Positions 42,963 to 51,583 are shown, counted from the first letter of the stretch. The stretch: 64,000 nt of DNA from Larsenimonas rhizosphaerae (GCF_023700005.1 NZ_JAMLJK010000002.1:248001-312000), one strand, 5' to 3'. Numbers and translations: made by a program. The notes: generated from the letters alone by a model not told the origin.

Positions 42963-43239
42963 CGCGCTGGATCTCTCTGATCTGTTCAAGACGGTTGGAG
43001 GCGGTGCGGGCCAGCTCGGTCTGCTGGTCTGCGAGCGCGGCACGCTGGGATTCAAGGCGGCGGGCGTTATCCCAGAGGGCATCGATCACCACCTGCCGGC
43101 GGTGGTTTTCCTGTTCGGCGCTATCGCGCTCGAGAGCGATCCGATCGGCCCGCTCATTGGCGGCATTGCCGCGTTGCCAGAGCGCCCAGCCGCCGAGAGC
43201 GAGGCTGAAAACCAGTGCACTGGTGATTAGCCGGGTCAT
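42808..43239 (-). CDS. lysB: Rz-like inner-membrane spanin (LysB)
   Basis: A 143-residue protein with one N-terminal membrane segment (LITSALVFSLALGGWALW), then a long periplasmic coiled coil (about residues 25-95). A C-terminal stretch should contact Rz1. The start at 43239 is fixed by an ATGA overlap with the lysozyme stop; an ATG at 43260 is in frame. Confidence 0.82.
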   Translation of the reverse strand: MTRLITSALVFSLALGGWALWQRGNAANERADRIALERDSAEQENHRRQVVIDALWDNARRLESQRAALADQQTELARTASNRLEQIREIQRDDTDTKDWADARLPDTVIRLRQRPAVTGAAAYRQSVRDPNTLHPAGQSPDQ

Positions 43240-43736
43240 GAGTCGATCCCGATCAGACACAGTGCCCGTTCGGCCTCTCGTCGCTTCACCAGGCCAGACA
43301 TCTTGCGCCCACTGGCATAGACCCAGCGGGACAGCTGATCGCAGGCCGCTCGGGTTTGTCCGGCATTGAGGCGTTTGAGCAGGGTGGATTGCTGAAAGGC
43401 CCCCTCACCGACGTTGAAGATGAACGACGCCAGCGCGGCACGACGCGTTGGGGGCAGCGTCTGGTTGATGTCCGGTGCCAGGCTCGCATTGATGGCATCA
43501 AAGGCCTGGCCCAGATCCCCCTTGAGCAACTCGGTGCATTCTTCCGGGCTACGTGTCTGGTGCAGGGCTACCGTCGGGCCGGTATGACCGGTGCAGATCG
43601 TGGGAATGCCGACCGGGTCGGGGTAGGTCTCAAGGGAGGTGCCTTCGAAGTAGCTTACGACCTGAATCGACAGGGACAGCGCGCCGCCCAGGGCTGCGCC
43701 CAGAGCACCTGCGCCGATGCGTCCGGGCTTTTTCAT
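43236..43736 (-). CDS. K: endolysin, GH24 lysozyme with N-terminal signal-anchor
   Basis: A 166-residue muramidase. The catalytic triad has T4-lysozyme spacing: Glu31 (FEG), Asp40 (YPD) and Thr46 (IPT), that is E-x8-D-x5-T. A Gly/Ala/Leu-rich N-terminal segment (residues 8-27) looks like a signal-arrest-release anchor, allowing Sec export and later release. It is coupled to the holin by an overlap. P2 K is of similar size. Confidence 0.9.
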   Translation of the reverse strand: MKKPGRIGAGALGAALGGALSLSIQVVSYFEGTSLETYPDPVGIPTICTGHTGPTVALHQTRSPEECTELLKGDLGQAFDAINASLAPDINQTLPPTRRAALASFIFNVGEGAFQQSTLLKRLNAGQTRAACDQLSRWVYASGRKMSGLVKRREAERALCLIGIDS

Positions 43737-43939
43737 GTGTCACCGCCCCGGCGGCGACGCCAGTTTCGGAAGGAGGTGACATAACGCGGAATCAGCAGGC
43801 CGAGCTGCAATACGATATAGACCACCGTCAGGATGGCTACCCAGTCACTGGGGGTCATGCCGCCCCAGTGCAGAGCGCTCACCAGTGCCGGCGGGGCCAC
43901 TTTCATGGCTTCCGTGGTGATATGAAGATCATTCGACAT
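43733..43939 (-). CDS. holin, HP1-like family
   Basis: A 68-residue protein with one strong membrane segment (DWVAILTVVYIVLQLGLLI), preceded by AMKVAPPALVSALHWGGMT and ending in a basic tail. This matches the short HP1-type holins rather than the three-segment P2 Y holin. It permeabilises the inner membrane at a set time. The start at 43939 lies just after the stop of X; a GTG at 43951 is in frame. Confidence 0.8.
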   Translation of the reverse strand: MSNDLHITTEAMKVAPPALVSALHWGGMTPSDWVAILTVVYIVLQLGLLIPRYVTSFRNWRRRRGGDT

Positions 43940-43941
43940 AC

Positions 43942-44157
43942 TCAGTCCCACAGGTTGATGGTCGTGATGACAGGCGTGGCCGTTGCCGCGCCGCGTGTTG
44001 GCAGGTGCACGGCGGTACCGGCCGGCAGAATCGGGCCGTCATCGCACAGCCCGGGGTTGAGGGCATAGACGTCGCTGACGTCTGTGGTGGTTCCAAGGTG
44101 GCGATAGCAGAGGCGGTCGAGGGTATCGCCCTGCAGACTACGTACCGTGCGAGCCAT
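43942..44157 (-). CDS. X: tail protein gpX (LysM-like)
   Basis: A 71-residue protein with the LysM-like pattern of P2 gpX: RSLQGDTLDRLCYRHLG, VYALNPGL, LPAGTAVHLP. It is thought to cap or organise the baseplate. It overlaps the L stop by one base. Confidence 0.92.
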   Translation of the reverse strand: MARTVRSLQGDTLDRLCYRHLGTTTDVSDVYALNPGLCDDGPILPAGTAVHLPTRGAATATPVITTINLWD

Positions 44158-44627
44158 CAGATCAGCTCCACGGTGACGTGGGGCCGGTCGAGGATCTCGC
44201 TGATCGCCCAGGCTGCATCGCGGCGGTAACTCTCGCCGGCGTACTCCTGCAGATCGCCCCGGTCGCGAGCACTGGCCGTGGCGTCATAATCGCGATACGC
44301 CTCGGCGATGGCGGCATGGGCAGTGGCATAGACGGCGCGACGATAGAGGGCGAGATAAATACCGGGCGGGTGCCAGTCGGGTGTCGGGACGTCCTGCACC
44401 TGCTGATAACCGGCGTCGATCTGGCTGGTTTGCCAGTGACGCAGCACGCGGTTGACGGTGGCCATGGCGGTGAGCAGGGCATCCTGCACGCGCGGCGGGG
44501 TGACGGTGCCGTCGATACGGCGCGCGTCGCGGAACTTGGCCGGCTGGATGGTCGGCCAAAAGCCATTGTTCTGGATGGGTTCGGCAGTACGGGCGCTGGC
44601 GTTACCAGTGGGGGCGAAACTGCTCAT
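44157..44627 (-). CDS. L: head completion protein gpL
   Basis: A 156-residue P2 gpL-family protein that stabilises filled heads. Segments PTIQPAKFRDARRIDGTV and the C-terminal YRRDAAWAISEILDRP are typical. It follows gene M after a 116-bp gap that holds no recognisable gene. Confidence 0.9.
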   Translation of the reverse strand: MSSFAPTGNASARTAEPIQNNGFWPTIQPAKFRDARRIDGTVTPPRVQDALLTAMATVNRVLRHWQTSQIDAGYQQVQDVPTPDWHPPGIYLALYRRAVYATAHAAIAEAYRDYDATASARDRGDLQEYAGESYRRDAAWAISEILDRPHVTVELI

Positions 44628-44743
44628 GGCGTCACCTCGGTGCGTTCTACCCGGGATAAATACAGGGGGTGGACGGTGATGCGGCGATAGGCGCGTGGCC
44701 CTGCGTTCTCACCGTGCCCCCTGGACGTCGCGGGTCGACTCGG

Positions 44744-45424
44744 TTAGCCCGTCTGGGCAGTGTCTTGGGGCGGCTGTTCTTTTTTAAGCGTGCGCTCGAT
44801 ACGGTCAATGTCCTTTTTCACGCCGACGCGGTCATTGAGTTCAAAGGCGCGCTGATAGTGGGTCAAAGCATTCAGCAGATCACCGCTGGCGCGGTAGCCA
44901 TTGCCGATGGCCTTGTGCAGCTTGGCGCGGATCTGGTCATGCATATCCTTGCCGTCGATCAGCGCGTTGATCTCGATCAGGGCTTCCAGCATCGAGTCAT
45001 CGTCATCCGCGAGGACGAGCGCCTGGTCGGCGGATTCTTCGGCGAGGATCGCAGCGGTCGAGCGCTGGAACTGCTCACCCGGGTCGAGCTGGTGCCGCAT
45101 GGCGTAGCGGGCAATCGGCAGGGCGGCGGTGATGTCGCCGACGTCGATGCGCCACAGCATGATGCGCATCAGTACTTCATCCTCGGCACCGCGCCCGGCC
45201 TCAAGCACGCCGTCGACATACTCGGCATAGTGGGGCAGGATCTCGCGCTTGATCTCGACCTTGCGCTCGACGGACTGGACACTTTTCAGGCGCCGGTAGT
45301 CCTCGAACAGTTGGGCATGCATGAGGTGGTAGGCATCGCCGTGCATGACCTGATCGCCGGCTTCCGCCGCCGCATTGGCGGCGGAGACGCGCTTGTAGTG
45401 TTGTCGCAGTGGGCTGGTCATCAC
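44744..45424 (-). CDS. M: terminase small (endonuclease) subunit gpM
   Basis: A 226-residue P2 gpM-family protein, which together with gpP cuts at cos. MTSPLRQHYKRVSAA at the N-terminus and the central EVLMRIMLWRIDVGD segment are diagnostic. Its ATG overlaps the stop of N. Confidence 0.93.
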   Translation of the reverse strand: MMTSPLRQHYKRVSAANAAAEAGDQVMHGDAYHLMHAQLFEDYRRLKSVQSVERKVEIKREILPHYAEYVDGVLEAGRGAEDEVLMRIMLWRIDVGDITAALPIARYAMRHQLDPGEQFQRSTAAILAEESADQALVLADDDDSMLEALIEINALIDGKDMHDQIRAKLHKAIGNGYRASGDLLNALTHYQRAFELNDRVGVKKDIDRIERTLKKEQPPQDTAQTG

Positions 45425-46443
45425 GCACCGGCCGTTTCATCGGTCGCATCGGCGTGCGATACGTTTTCGATCAGACAGCCAAAGCCGTAATCCTCGACCA
45501 CATACGCATCGTTCGAGGATTCGAAGTTCTCGACGCGCTTGCGCTCGGGCTTGTCTTTCAGATAGCGGCGGCGCGAACCTTCCTGCCAGTAGATCGACAG
45601 GTTATCCAGCGAGGTGATGAAGATGGCGCCGTCAGGCATAAAGGGTACCTGCATGGCGTTGACGCCGCCGATGCGCTTCTGGGCCATGATCAAATCCAGC
45701 GCGCGGGACTCGGTCGGCTGCTCCCAGCTGTTGACCATGGGCAGATATTTGTCAGTCATGAGACCACGACCAACCAGCGCCACCAGATCCGTGCTGTCGC
45801 GGTACCACGGTTCGATCAGTGAATTGACGGCATCAAATACCAGCGCATCGAGATTTTGATAGGTGCGGCCCTTGCCGATGGTGACATCACTGGCATCGCT
45901 GAACACGCGCGCGGCGGCGTGCAGACGGTACTGCTGCAGCCAGCCGATGTTGACGTCCTGAAGGAGCGGGTTTTGGGTGCGATTTGTCTGTTTAGCGGCG
46001 GTTTTGCCGTTGAATCCGATCATGATGCGATCCAGCGCCTGCTGCCGGATGATGGCGTCGCGCACGCGGGCCTGAAAATCCGGGAACTTTGCCCAGGCGT
46101 CGAGCTTGGCCCACGTCAGGTAGGTGTCGAACTCGGTCGATTCGCAGCGGTAGTCGTGCAGCTCGAGGAAGGTCGGATCGGTGGGCACACGGTCGCGTTC
46201 GCCAACATCAGTACGCGCGGCGATGGGACCATTGATGCCGAGCCCGAGTTTTTGACCGACCAGATCGCGCACGCCGACCATGTTGATCCGGTTCAGAAAC
46301 TCGCTGGACTCCTGAATCTTGGTTTCCAGCGTCTGCTGCACCGTGGCGTCGATATCAAACGAGGCGAAGGCGTTTTCGGCATTGTTAAGCGTGGCGAGAC
46401 GCTGGGCGTATTGGTTGAGCTTCTTGCGGGTATCGTTGCGCAT
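45421..46443 (-). CDS. N: major capsid protein gpN
   Basis: A 340-residue P2 gpN-family capsid protein. It begins MRNDTRKKLNQYAQRLA; in P2 the N-terminal ~31 residues are removed by the gpO protease. Visible core motifs are DRVPTDPTFLELHDYRCE and NQTRTQNPLLQDVN-like TNRTQNPLLQDVNIGWLQ. It shows the HK97-type fold by family. Confidence 0.96.
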   Translation of the reverse strand: MRNDTRKKLNQYAQRLATLNNAENAFASFDIDATVQQTLETKIQESSEFLNRINMVGVRDLVGQKLGLGINGPIAARTDVGERDRVPTDPTFLELHDYRCESTEFDTYLTWAKLDAWAKFPDFQARVRDAIIRQQALDRIMIGFNGKTAAKQTNRTQNPLLQDVNIGWLQQYRLHAAARVFSDASDVTIGKGRTYQNLDALVFDAVNSLIEPWYRDSTDLVALVGRGLMTDKYLPMVNSWEQPTESRALDLIMAQKRIGGVNAMQVPFMPDGAIFITSLDNLSIYWQEGSRRRYLKDKPERKRVENFESSNDAYVVEDYGFGCLIENVSHADATDETAGA

Positions 46444-46454
46444 GTAGGCGTCCT

Positions 46455-47285
46455 TTAGCAGTCGGTTTCAATAGAGCCGTCGCTGCCGGTGGCCGGCGTG
46501 CGGGACTGGTGGCGGGGCGTTTTGTCGAGCTGGGCATACAGCTCGTCATGGGCGGCCTTGAGCTGATGGTGTTGCGTTTTAAGCTCGTTGAACTGAGCTG
46601 CGCAGGGGCGCTTTTCCAGCTCGGTGCGCAGGTTGGCGTTTTCAGCGACGAACAGGGCCATGGTCTGCTCAAGGTCATCGCGCAGGGCGGTGAAGTCGTT
46701 GCCGGTCTGCTCGCGCTGGCGCTTGAACATGGTTCTGACGCGTTCGGCAAGCGACGGGCCCTTGTTCTTGAAACCGTCGTTTTCATCGGCTTCGCCCTGG
46801 GTGAAATCGACCTCGGCGGCCTCGCTGAACAGGTTTTCCGGGCGCTGCTTTTTGGAGGTCAGCGGGGAGTTTTCGGGCTTGAGCGTTGAGCTGAACTGCA
46901 GCATCTGGGTGCCGAGACTGGCCGGGGAATCGGTGACGGCCAGACCGACCAGATACGCCTCGCCGGTATCAGCGAAGTCGAGATCGACTTCCATCGACGT
47001 GTAGACCTTCTGGCGCGCCTTGTTCATCGCCACCAGTTCATCGGTGGGGTCGATGTCGGCAATCAGAACCAGCTTGCCCTCGCTGTTCTTTTCGGTTTTC
47101 AGCGAGTTCACATCGCCATAACTCTTGAACGGGCTGTCAGCCAGCACCCCCCGAATGTGCTCAAGATTGAGACGGCACCCGTATTTTTCGGGGTCATAGT
47201 TGGCTGCCATCTGCGTCAGCCATTCGGCGCTGATCTTGCGACCGTCGGTGGTGGCACCTTCTGTCGCGATACGAAATTCGGGCAT
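46455..47285 (-). CDS. O: capsid scaffolding protein and protease gpO
   Basis: A 276-residue gpO: an N-terminal serine-protease domain, with GCRLNLEHIRG carrying the catalytic His and VTDSPASLGT carrying the Ser. Beyond residue 180 comes a helical scaffolding region. It guides capsid assembly, then cleaves itself, N and other head proteins. First gene of the O operon, 81 bp from the putative Ogr dyad. Confidence 0.93.
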   Translation of the reverse strand: MPEFRIATEGATTDGRKISAEWLTQMAANYDPEKYGCRLNLEHIRGVLADSPFKSYGDVNSLKTEKNSEGKLVLIADIDPTDELVAMNKARQKVYTSMEVDLDFADTGEAYLVGLAVTDSPASLGTQMLQFSSTLKPENSPLTSKKQRPENLFSEAAEVDFTQGEADENDGFKNKGPSLAERVRTMFKRQREQTGNDFTALRDDLEQTMALFVAENANLRTELEKRPCAAQFNELKTQHHQLKAAHDELYAQLDKTPRHQSRTPATGSDGSIETDC

Positions 47286-47365
47286 TGAGCAATCCTCGGG
47301 AACTGTGCGGGCACTGTATGGGCGTCAGGTTCCGCGTAGATCGCTGCCGGCTCAACGCGCGGTCG

Positions 47366-47386
47366 TTGTAAAAACGGGCGTTACAA
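47366..47386. promoter_or_regulatory. putative shared Ogr site for the divergent PO and PP late promoters
   Basis: TTGTAA at 47366-47371 and TTACAA at 47381-47386 form a perfect 6-bp inverted repeat (TGT-N13-ACA inside it). It lies midway between the starts of O (81 bp) and P (67 bp). It is the most symmetric of the three copies and the only one seen in this 167-bp divergent gap, so it may serve both directions. Confidence 0.7.
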
Positions 47387-47452
47387 GCCGCGCCCCGATA
47401 TAGGCCCTCGGCTGGTCGGTACGCTGTCTGCATTTACAGTGCCGGACACGAC

Positions 47453-49258
47453 ATGACCGCTAACCCTCTGAATCCCGCTGAAATCGACGCGACGCTGGAC
47501 AGTCCTGACGCCGCGAAACTCTCCGCGCGCCACCTGTACTGGATGGGCTGGCGCGTCGGGCGCATTGCCGAGCTTTTGAACCTTTCCCCCAATACCATCA
47601 GCAGCTGGAAAGCCCGCGATAAATGGGATGAAGCGACATCGACGCAGCGCGTCGAGGGCGCGCTCGAAGCGCGGCTGGTGATGCTGATCTCGAAGGAGCA
47701 GAAGGAGGGGCGCGACTTCAAGGAGATCGACCTGCTGGGTCGGCAGATCGAGCGGCTGGCCCGGGTTCACAAGTTTGAGGGCAGCGGCAAGGAATCAGAC
47801 CTCAATCCGAACATCGAGCGACGCAATGCCGGCGAGAAGAAAAAGCCCGCGCGTAATGACGTTGGCGATGAGGGCGTGATTCAGATCGTCGAGGCGTTCG
47901 AGGCGTCACTGTTCGAGTACCAGCGCCACTGGTACCGGGCGGGCCAGCATGAGCGCATCCGCAACCTGCTCAAGTCACGCCAGATCGGCGCGACGTGGTT
48001 CTTTGCGCGCGAGGCCATCGCCGACGCCATCGAGACGGGCAAAAACAAGATTTTCATGTCGGCCTCAAAAGCCCAGGCGCACATCTTCCGCAATTACATC
48101 GTGCAGTTCGTCAAAGAGACGACCGGGGTCGAGCTGAAAGGTGACCCCATCGTGCTGGCCAACGGCGCAGAGCTTCACTTCCTCGGCACCAACGCCAAAA
48201 CCGCCCAGGGCTACCACGGCGACACCTACCTTGATGAATACTTCTGGATCGGTGGCTTCGAGCAGTTCCGCAAAGTCACCAGCGGCATGGCGATGCACAA
48301 GAAGTGGAAGCAGACCTATTTCAGCACGCCCAGCAGCGTCGCCCATGAGGCGTACCCGTTCTGGACCGGCGAGCGGTTCAACAAGCGTCAGAAGAAATCG
48401 GATCGCGTCGAGATCGATGTGAGCCATGCGGCACTGGCCAGCGGTGCCCGATGCGCCGATGGTCAGTGGCGCCAGATCGTCACGATCAAGGATGCGATGG
48501 CCGGTGGCTGCGATCTGTTCGACATCGACCAGTTGCGCCTGGAGTACAGCGATGACGAGTTTGCGAACCTGCTGATGTGCGAGTTCGTCGATGACTCGCA
48601 GAGCGCGTTCCCGATGATGAGCATGCAGCGTTGCATGGTGGATTCATGGGATATCTGGCGCGACTGGAAGCCGTTCGCGCAGCGCCCGTTCGGGGATCAG
48701 CCGGTGTGGATTGGTTACGACCCGGCGGGTGAGGGTGAGGGCAGCGATGGCGCGGGTCTGGTTGTGCTGGCCCCGGCCAAAAATCGCAACGACCGACACC
48801 GGATTCTCGAACAGCACCGCCTCAAGGGTCACGATTATGAGGCGCAGGCCGAGTACATCCGCGAGGTCAGCCGGCGCTATAACGTCCAGTACATCGGTAT
48901 CGACATTAACGGGATGGGCGATGCGGTGGCGCAGCTGGTTGCGAAATGGTTCCCGCGTGTTGACCGAATTCGCTACACCCCCGACAGCAAGAGTGCGCTG
49001 GTTCGTCAGGCGCAGCACATCATCGACCGTGGGCGTTTGGAGTTCGACGCGCGCGACACGATCATCGCGCAGTCGTTTACCTCGATTCGCCGCGAGCTGA
49101 CCGCGAGCGGTCGGCAGTTCACCTATGCCGCCGGCCGCAATGGCCAGACCGGCCATGCCGACCTGGCGTGGGCCACCATGCACGCCCTCAGCAATGAGCC
49201 CATCGACGTCCTCGCCGAGGGCGAGCGCGGTGGCTCAATCATGGAGATTTACGGATGA
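47453..49258 (+). CDS. P: terminase large (ATPase) subunit gpP
   Basis: A 601-residue packaging motor. The N-terminal helix-turn-helix (RVGRIAELLNLSPNTISSWK) should contact cos. The ATPase has a Walker A-like LKSRQIGATW and Walker B DTYLDEYFWI. A C-terminal RNase H-like nuclease domain starts at WIGYDPAGEGEGSDG, with further acids at IGIDINGMGD. The start is fixed by family N-terminus and position opposite O. Confidence 0.95.
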   Translation: MTANPLNPAEIDATLDSPDAAKLSARHLYWMGWRVGRIAELLNLSPNTISSWKARDKWDEATSTQRVEGALEARLVMLISKEQKEGRDFKEIDLLGRQIERLARVHKFEGSGKESDLNPNIERRNAGEKKKPARNDVGDEGVIQIVEAFEASLFEYQRHWYRAGQHERIRNLLKSRQIGATWFFAREAIADAIETGKNKIFMSASKAQAHIFRNYIVQFVKETTGVELKGDPIVLANGAELHFLGTNAKTAQGYHGDTYLDEYFWIGGFEQFRKVTSGMAMHKKWKQTYFSTPSSVAHEAYPFWTGERFNKRQKKSDRVEIDVSHAALASGARCADGQWRQIVTIKDAMAGGCDLFDIDQLRLEYSDDEFANLLMCEFVDDSQSAFPMMSMQRCMVDSWDIWRDWKPFAQRPFGDQPVWIGYDPAGEGEGSDGAGLVVLAPAKNRNDRHRILEQHRLKGHDYEAQAEYIREVSRRYNVQYIGIDINGMGDAVAQLVAKWFPRVDRIRYTPDSKSALVRQAQHIIDRGRLEFDARDTIIAQSFTSIRRELTASGRQFTYAAGRNGQTGHADLAWATMHALSNEPIDVLAEGERGGSIMEIYG

Positions 49259-50298
49259 CCGCAAAACCACGCCAGCGCCTGTATGCGCAGTTCGAGCCGC
49301 AGGCCGACACACCGACCCCGGCAAGGCCCGAGGCGTTCACGTTCGGCGAGCCGGTGCCCGTCACCGATCTGGCTGATTTCCTCTATACCGGATGCTGGAT
49401 GGCGAACGCACGGTGGTATGAGCCGCCGGTGGATCTGGCCGCGCTGGCGAAAATGTACCGGGCGACGGCGCATCATGGGTCCGGGCTGCAGGTGAAACGC
49501 AACATCCTGACGCGGTCGTTCGTGCCGCATCCGCTGCTGGGCCGGCAGGCGTTCCGCGAGCTGGTCACGGACTATCTGGTTTTCGGCAATGCGTATATCG
49601 AACGGGTCTATGGTCGGCTGGGGCGGCTGATCGGGCTGCGCCCGGCGCGGGCCAAGTACGTGCGGCGTGGTACCGAGGATGGGCATTTCTGGTGGGTGAG
49701 CAATTGGCAGCAGCCGGTCGAGTTCGAGCCTGATTCGATGATTCATCTGATCGAGCCGGACATCAATCAGGAGATCTATGGCGTGCCGGATTACATGGGC
49801 GCGCTGCAGTCGATCATGCTGAATGAAAACGCGACGTTGTTCCGCCGGCGCTATTACCTGAACGGTAGCCATGCCGGGTTCGTGATGTACGTCTCTGATG
49901 CGGCGCAGAATCAGGAGGACATCGACGCGATGCGGGATGCGCTCAAGAACTCGAAGGGCGTCGGCAACTTCCGTAACCTGTTCCTGCATTCGCCTGGGGG
50001 CAAAAAGGATGGGGTGCAGATCATCCCGATCTCGGAGGTCGCGGCGAAAGACGAGTTTGCGGGCATCAAGAACATTACCCGCGACGACACACTGGCCGGG
50101 CACCGGGTACCGCCGCAGCTGATGGGGATCATCCCGAACAACACGGGCGGGTTCGGTGACATCGAGAAGGCGGCGCGCGTGTTCGTGGCCAATGAGCTGG
50201 ACCCGTTGCAGTCGGTGTTCCTTGAGATCAACGACATTGTGGGACAGGAGGTGGTGAGGTTCAGGCCGTATGAGCTGGGCGGCAATGCGCCGGCATAA
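49255..50298 (+). CDS. Q: portal protein gpQ
   Basis: A 347-residue P2 gpQ-family portal that forms the DNA channel at the head vertex. Conserved segments are NARWYEPPVD, LVTDYLVFGNAYIE and HRVPPQLMGIIPNNTGGFGD. Its ATG overlaps the stop of P (ATGA). The last 45 bases of the gene and the following 100 bp have a diverged copy at 57185-57335. Confidence 0.95.
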   Translation: MTAKPRQRLYAQFEPQADTPTPARPEAFTFGEPVPVTDLADFLYTGCWMANARWYEPPVDLAALAKMYRATAHHGSGLQVKRNILTRSFVPHPLLGRQAFRELVTDYLVFGNAYIERVYGRLGRLIGLRPARAKYVRRGTEDGHFWWVSNWQQPVEFEPDSMIHLIEPDINQEIYGVPDYMGALQSIMLNENATLFRRRYYLNGSHAGFVMYVSDAAQNQEDIDAMRDALKNSKGVGNFRNLFLHSPGGKKDGVQIIPISEVAAKDEFAGIKNITRDDTLAGHRVPPQLMGIIPNNTGGFGDIEKAARVFVANELDPLQSVFLEINDIVGQEVVRFRPYELGGNAPA

Positions 50299-50404
50299 AA
50301 AAAGCCCGGCGAGGACCGGGCATAAGAAGCTTCTAGCGACACCATTACTTTAACCGGCCACCCACTGGATGGCCTCTCATGACAGGTGTCTCACCATGGG
50401 CTTA
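50254..50404 (+). repeat. segment with a diverged copy at 57185-57335
   Basis: From GTGAGG near the Q 3' end to ATGGGCTTA at the dam start, 151 bp align with 57185-57335, also 151 bp, with one compensating 1-base shift. Conserved blocks include the GCCCGGCGAGG hairpin, AGCGACA, TTAACC, GCCTCT and CCATGGGCTTA. Confidence 0.7.
50299..50323 (-). terminator. leftward-facing hairpin between Q and dam
   Basis: GCCCGG ... CCGGGC stem with a loop GCGAGGA-type centre. The T7 tract is on the minus strand only (A7 on plus, overlapping the Q stop), so it would stop transcription entering Q from the dam side rather than stop Q itself. The same element is present at 57229-57252. Confidence 0.6.
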
Positions 50405-51169
50405 CACGCCACTCAAAAACCGATCATTCCCTGGATGGGCGGCAAGCGCCGACTGGCCAAACAGATCCTGCCATTGTTCGACCCCCATCGAGCCTACGTC
50501 GAGCCCTTCTGCGGCGGTGCGGCGCTTTTCTTCATGAAGGAGCCTTCGCCAGTTGAAGTGATCAACGATGCCAACGGCGAGTTGGTCAATCTGTATCGGG
50601 TGGTTAAACACCACCTTGAAGAATTGCTGCGCCACTTCAAATGGGCGTTGGTCAGCCGGCAGGACTTTCTGGATCTCAAGCGGACGCCGCCGGAGACGCT
50701 GACCGATATCCAGCGAGCGGCACGGTTTTTCTATCTGCAGAAGAATGCCTTCGGCGCACGATCCGATAATCCGGCATTCGGAACCTCGGCGGTTTCCAGG
50801 CCACGGCTCAATCTGCTGCGAATCGAGGAAGACTTGAGCGACGCACACCTGCGTCTCAGTCGAACGCTGATCGAGCAGTTACCCTGGGATGAATGCGTTC
50901 GACGCTATGACCGCGATGAAACGCTGTTATATCTCGATCCGCCGTACTGGGGCACGGCCGGTTATGGCGTTGAATTCGGGCTGGAGCAATATGCGCTGAT
51001 GGGTAAGCTGGCGCGCCAGGCCAGGGGGCAGTTTGTTGTCAGCGTCAATGACATTCCCGAAATGCACGAGGCGTTCGATGGTCTGACCATCCGGCGAACT
51101 CAGCTTCGCTACTCGGTTGGACAACAACACACGGAGCCTCGCGGAGAGTTGATCATCACTAACCGGTAG
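50396..51169 (+). CDS. Dam-family adenine-N6 DNA methyltransferase
   Basis: A 257-residue class alpha N6-adenine methyltransferase. The AdoMet-binding region starts IPWMGGKRRLAKQIL and continues with YVEPFCGGAAL (motif I), and the catalytic motif IV is DPPYWG. Such enzymes usually methylate GATC; specificity cannot be read here. It lies between Q and cos, the place where phiCTX carries its cytotoxin gene as I recall, so it is probably cargo that could protect phage DNA from restriction. The start at 50396 leads directly to the family N-terminus; an ATG at 50369 is in frame. Confidence 0.88.
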   Translation: MGLHATQKPIIPWMGGKRRLAKQILPLFDPHRAYVEPFCGGAALFFMKEPSPVEVINDANGELVNLYRVVKHHLEELLRHFKWALVSRQDFLDLKRTPPETLTDIQRAARFFYLQKNAFGARSDNPAFGTSAVSRPRLNLLRIEEDLSDAHLRLSRTLIEQLPWDECVRRYDRDETLLYLDPPYWGTAGYGVEFGLEQYALMGKLARQARGQFVVSVNDIPEMHEAFDGLTIRRTQLRYSVGQQHTEPRGELIITNR

Positions 51170-51188
51170 ATAATCCACGCTCATCACA

Positions 51189-51213
51189 AGCCACCTTCGC
51201 GGTGGCTTTTTTT
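51189..51213 (+). terminator. intrinsic terminator after dam
   Basis: AGCCACC / GGTGGCT stem with a 5-nt loop and T7, 20 bp after the dam stop. Confidence 0.9.
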
Positions 51214-51272
51214 GTGCCTGGTCGGTTGGTTTATCCACACCCGGTGTCGTCGGTCAGTACCGTTCGCGCGCC

Positions 51273-51291
51273 GTCGACTCCCCGCCCCGCC
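51273..51291 (-). other. putative cos site (19-nt cohesive end)
   Basis: Read on the minus strand this begins GGCGGGGCGGGGAG; the P2 cohesive end begins GGCGAGGCGGGGAA, and further matches follow (GCGCG, ACGGT, TG). The order cos, terminator, then genes reading back towards cos (dam, Q, P) is that of the P2 left end. The rest of the 51214-51583 region has no gene: it is a GC-rich cos flank followed by AT-rich sequence with the arm-like repeats next to attR. Confidence 0.75.
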
Positions 51292-51476
51292 TGCGCGCTA
51301 AATGGGTCGGTTTTATTGCACCCTTGCAGGTAGGTAGGAGACAGGCTGTTGCTGGGCTGCGCGAGGGTTTCAACCGGGAAAATTTTCTTGCGGTTCCTTG
51401 CGTTTCTGATAGTGCAACAAGGGGCAGGGCAAAGTGGTGAATCTCGGGATCGAAAAAAGCTATTAAACTCTAAAAG

Positions 51477-51541
51477 TTGACGTACTTGGCGTTGTTAAGG
51501 CATTGTTTTATTTGATGTGTCCAGGCAGGGTAGACGTACTT
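51477..51541. repeat. possible integrase arm-site repeats near attR
   Basis: TTGACGTACTT (51477-51487) and TAGACGTACTT (51531-51541) are direct repeats 54 bp apart in AT-rich DNA, 43-107 bp from the attR core. This is typical spacing for arm-type Int sites. Confidence 0.45.
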
Positions 51542-51583
51542 TATTAAGCTATAAATTTTTGATTTTTATCATAAATAGATATT

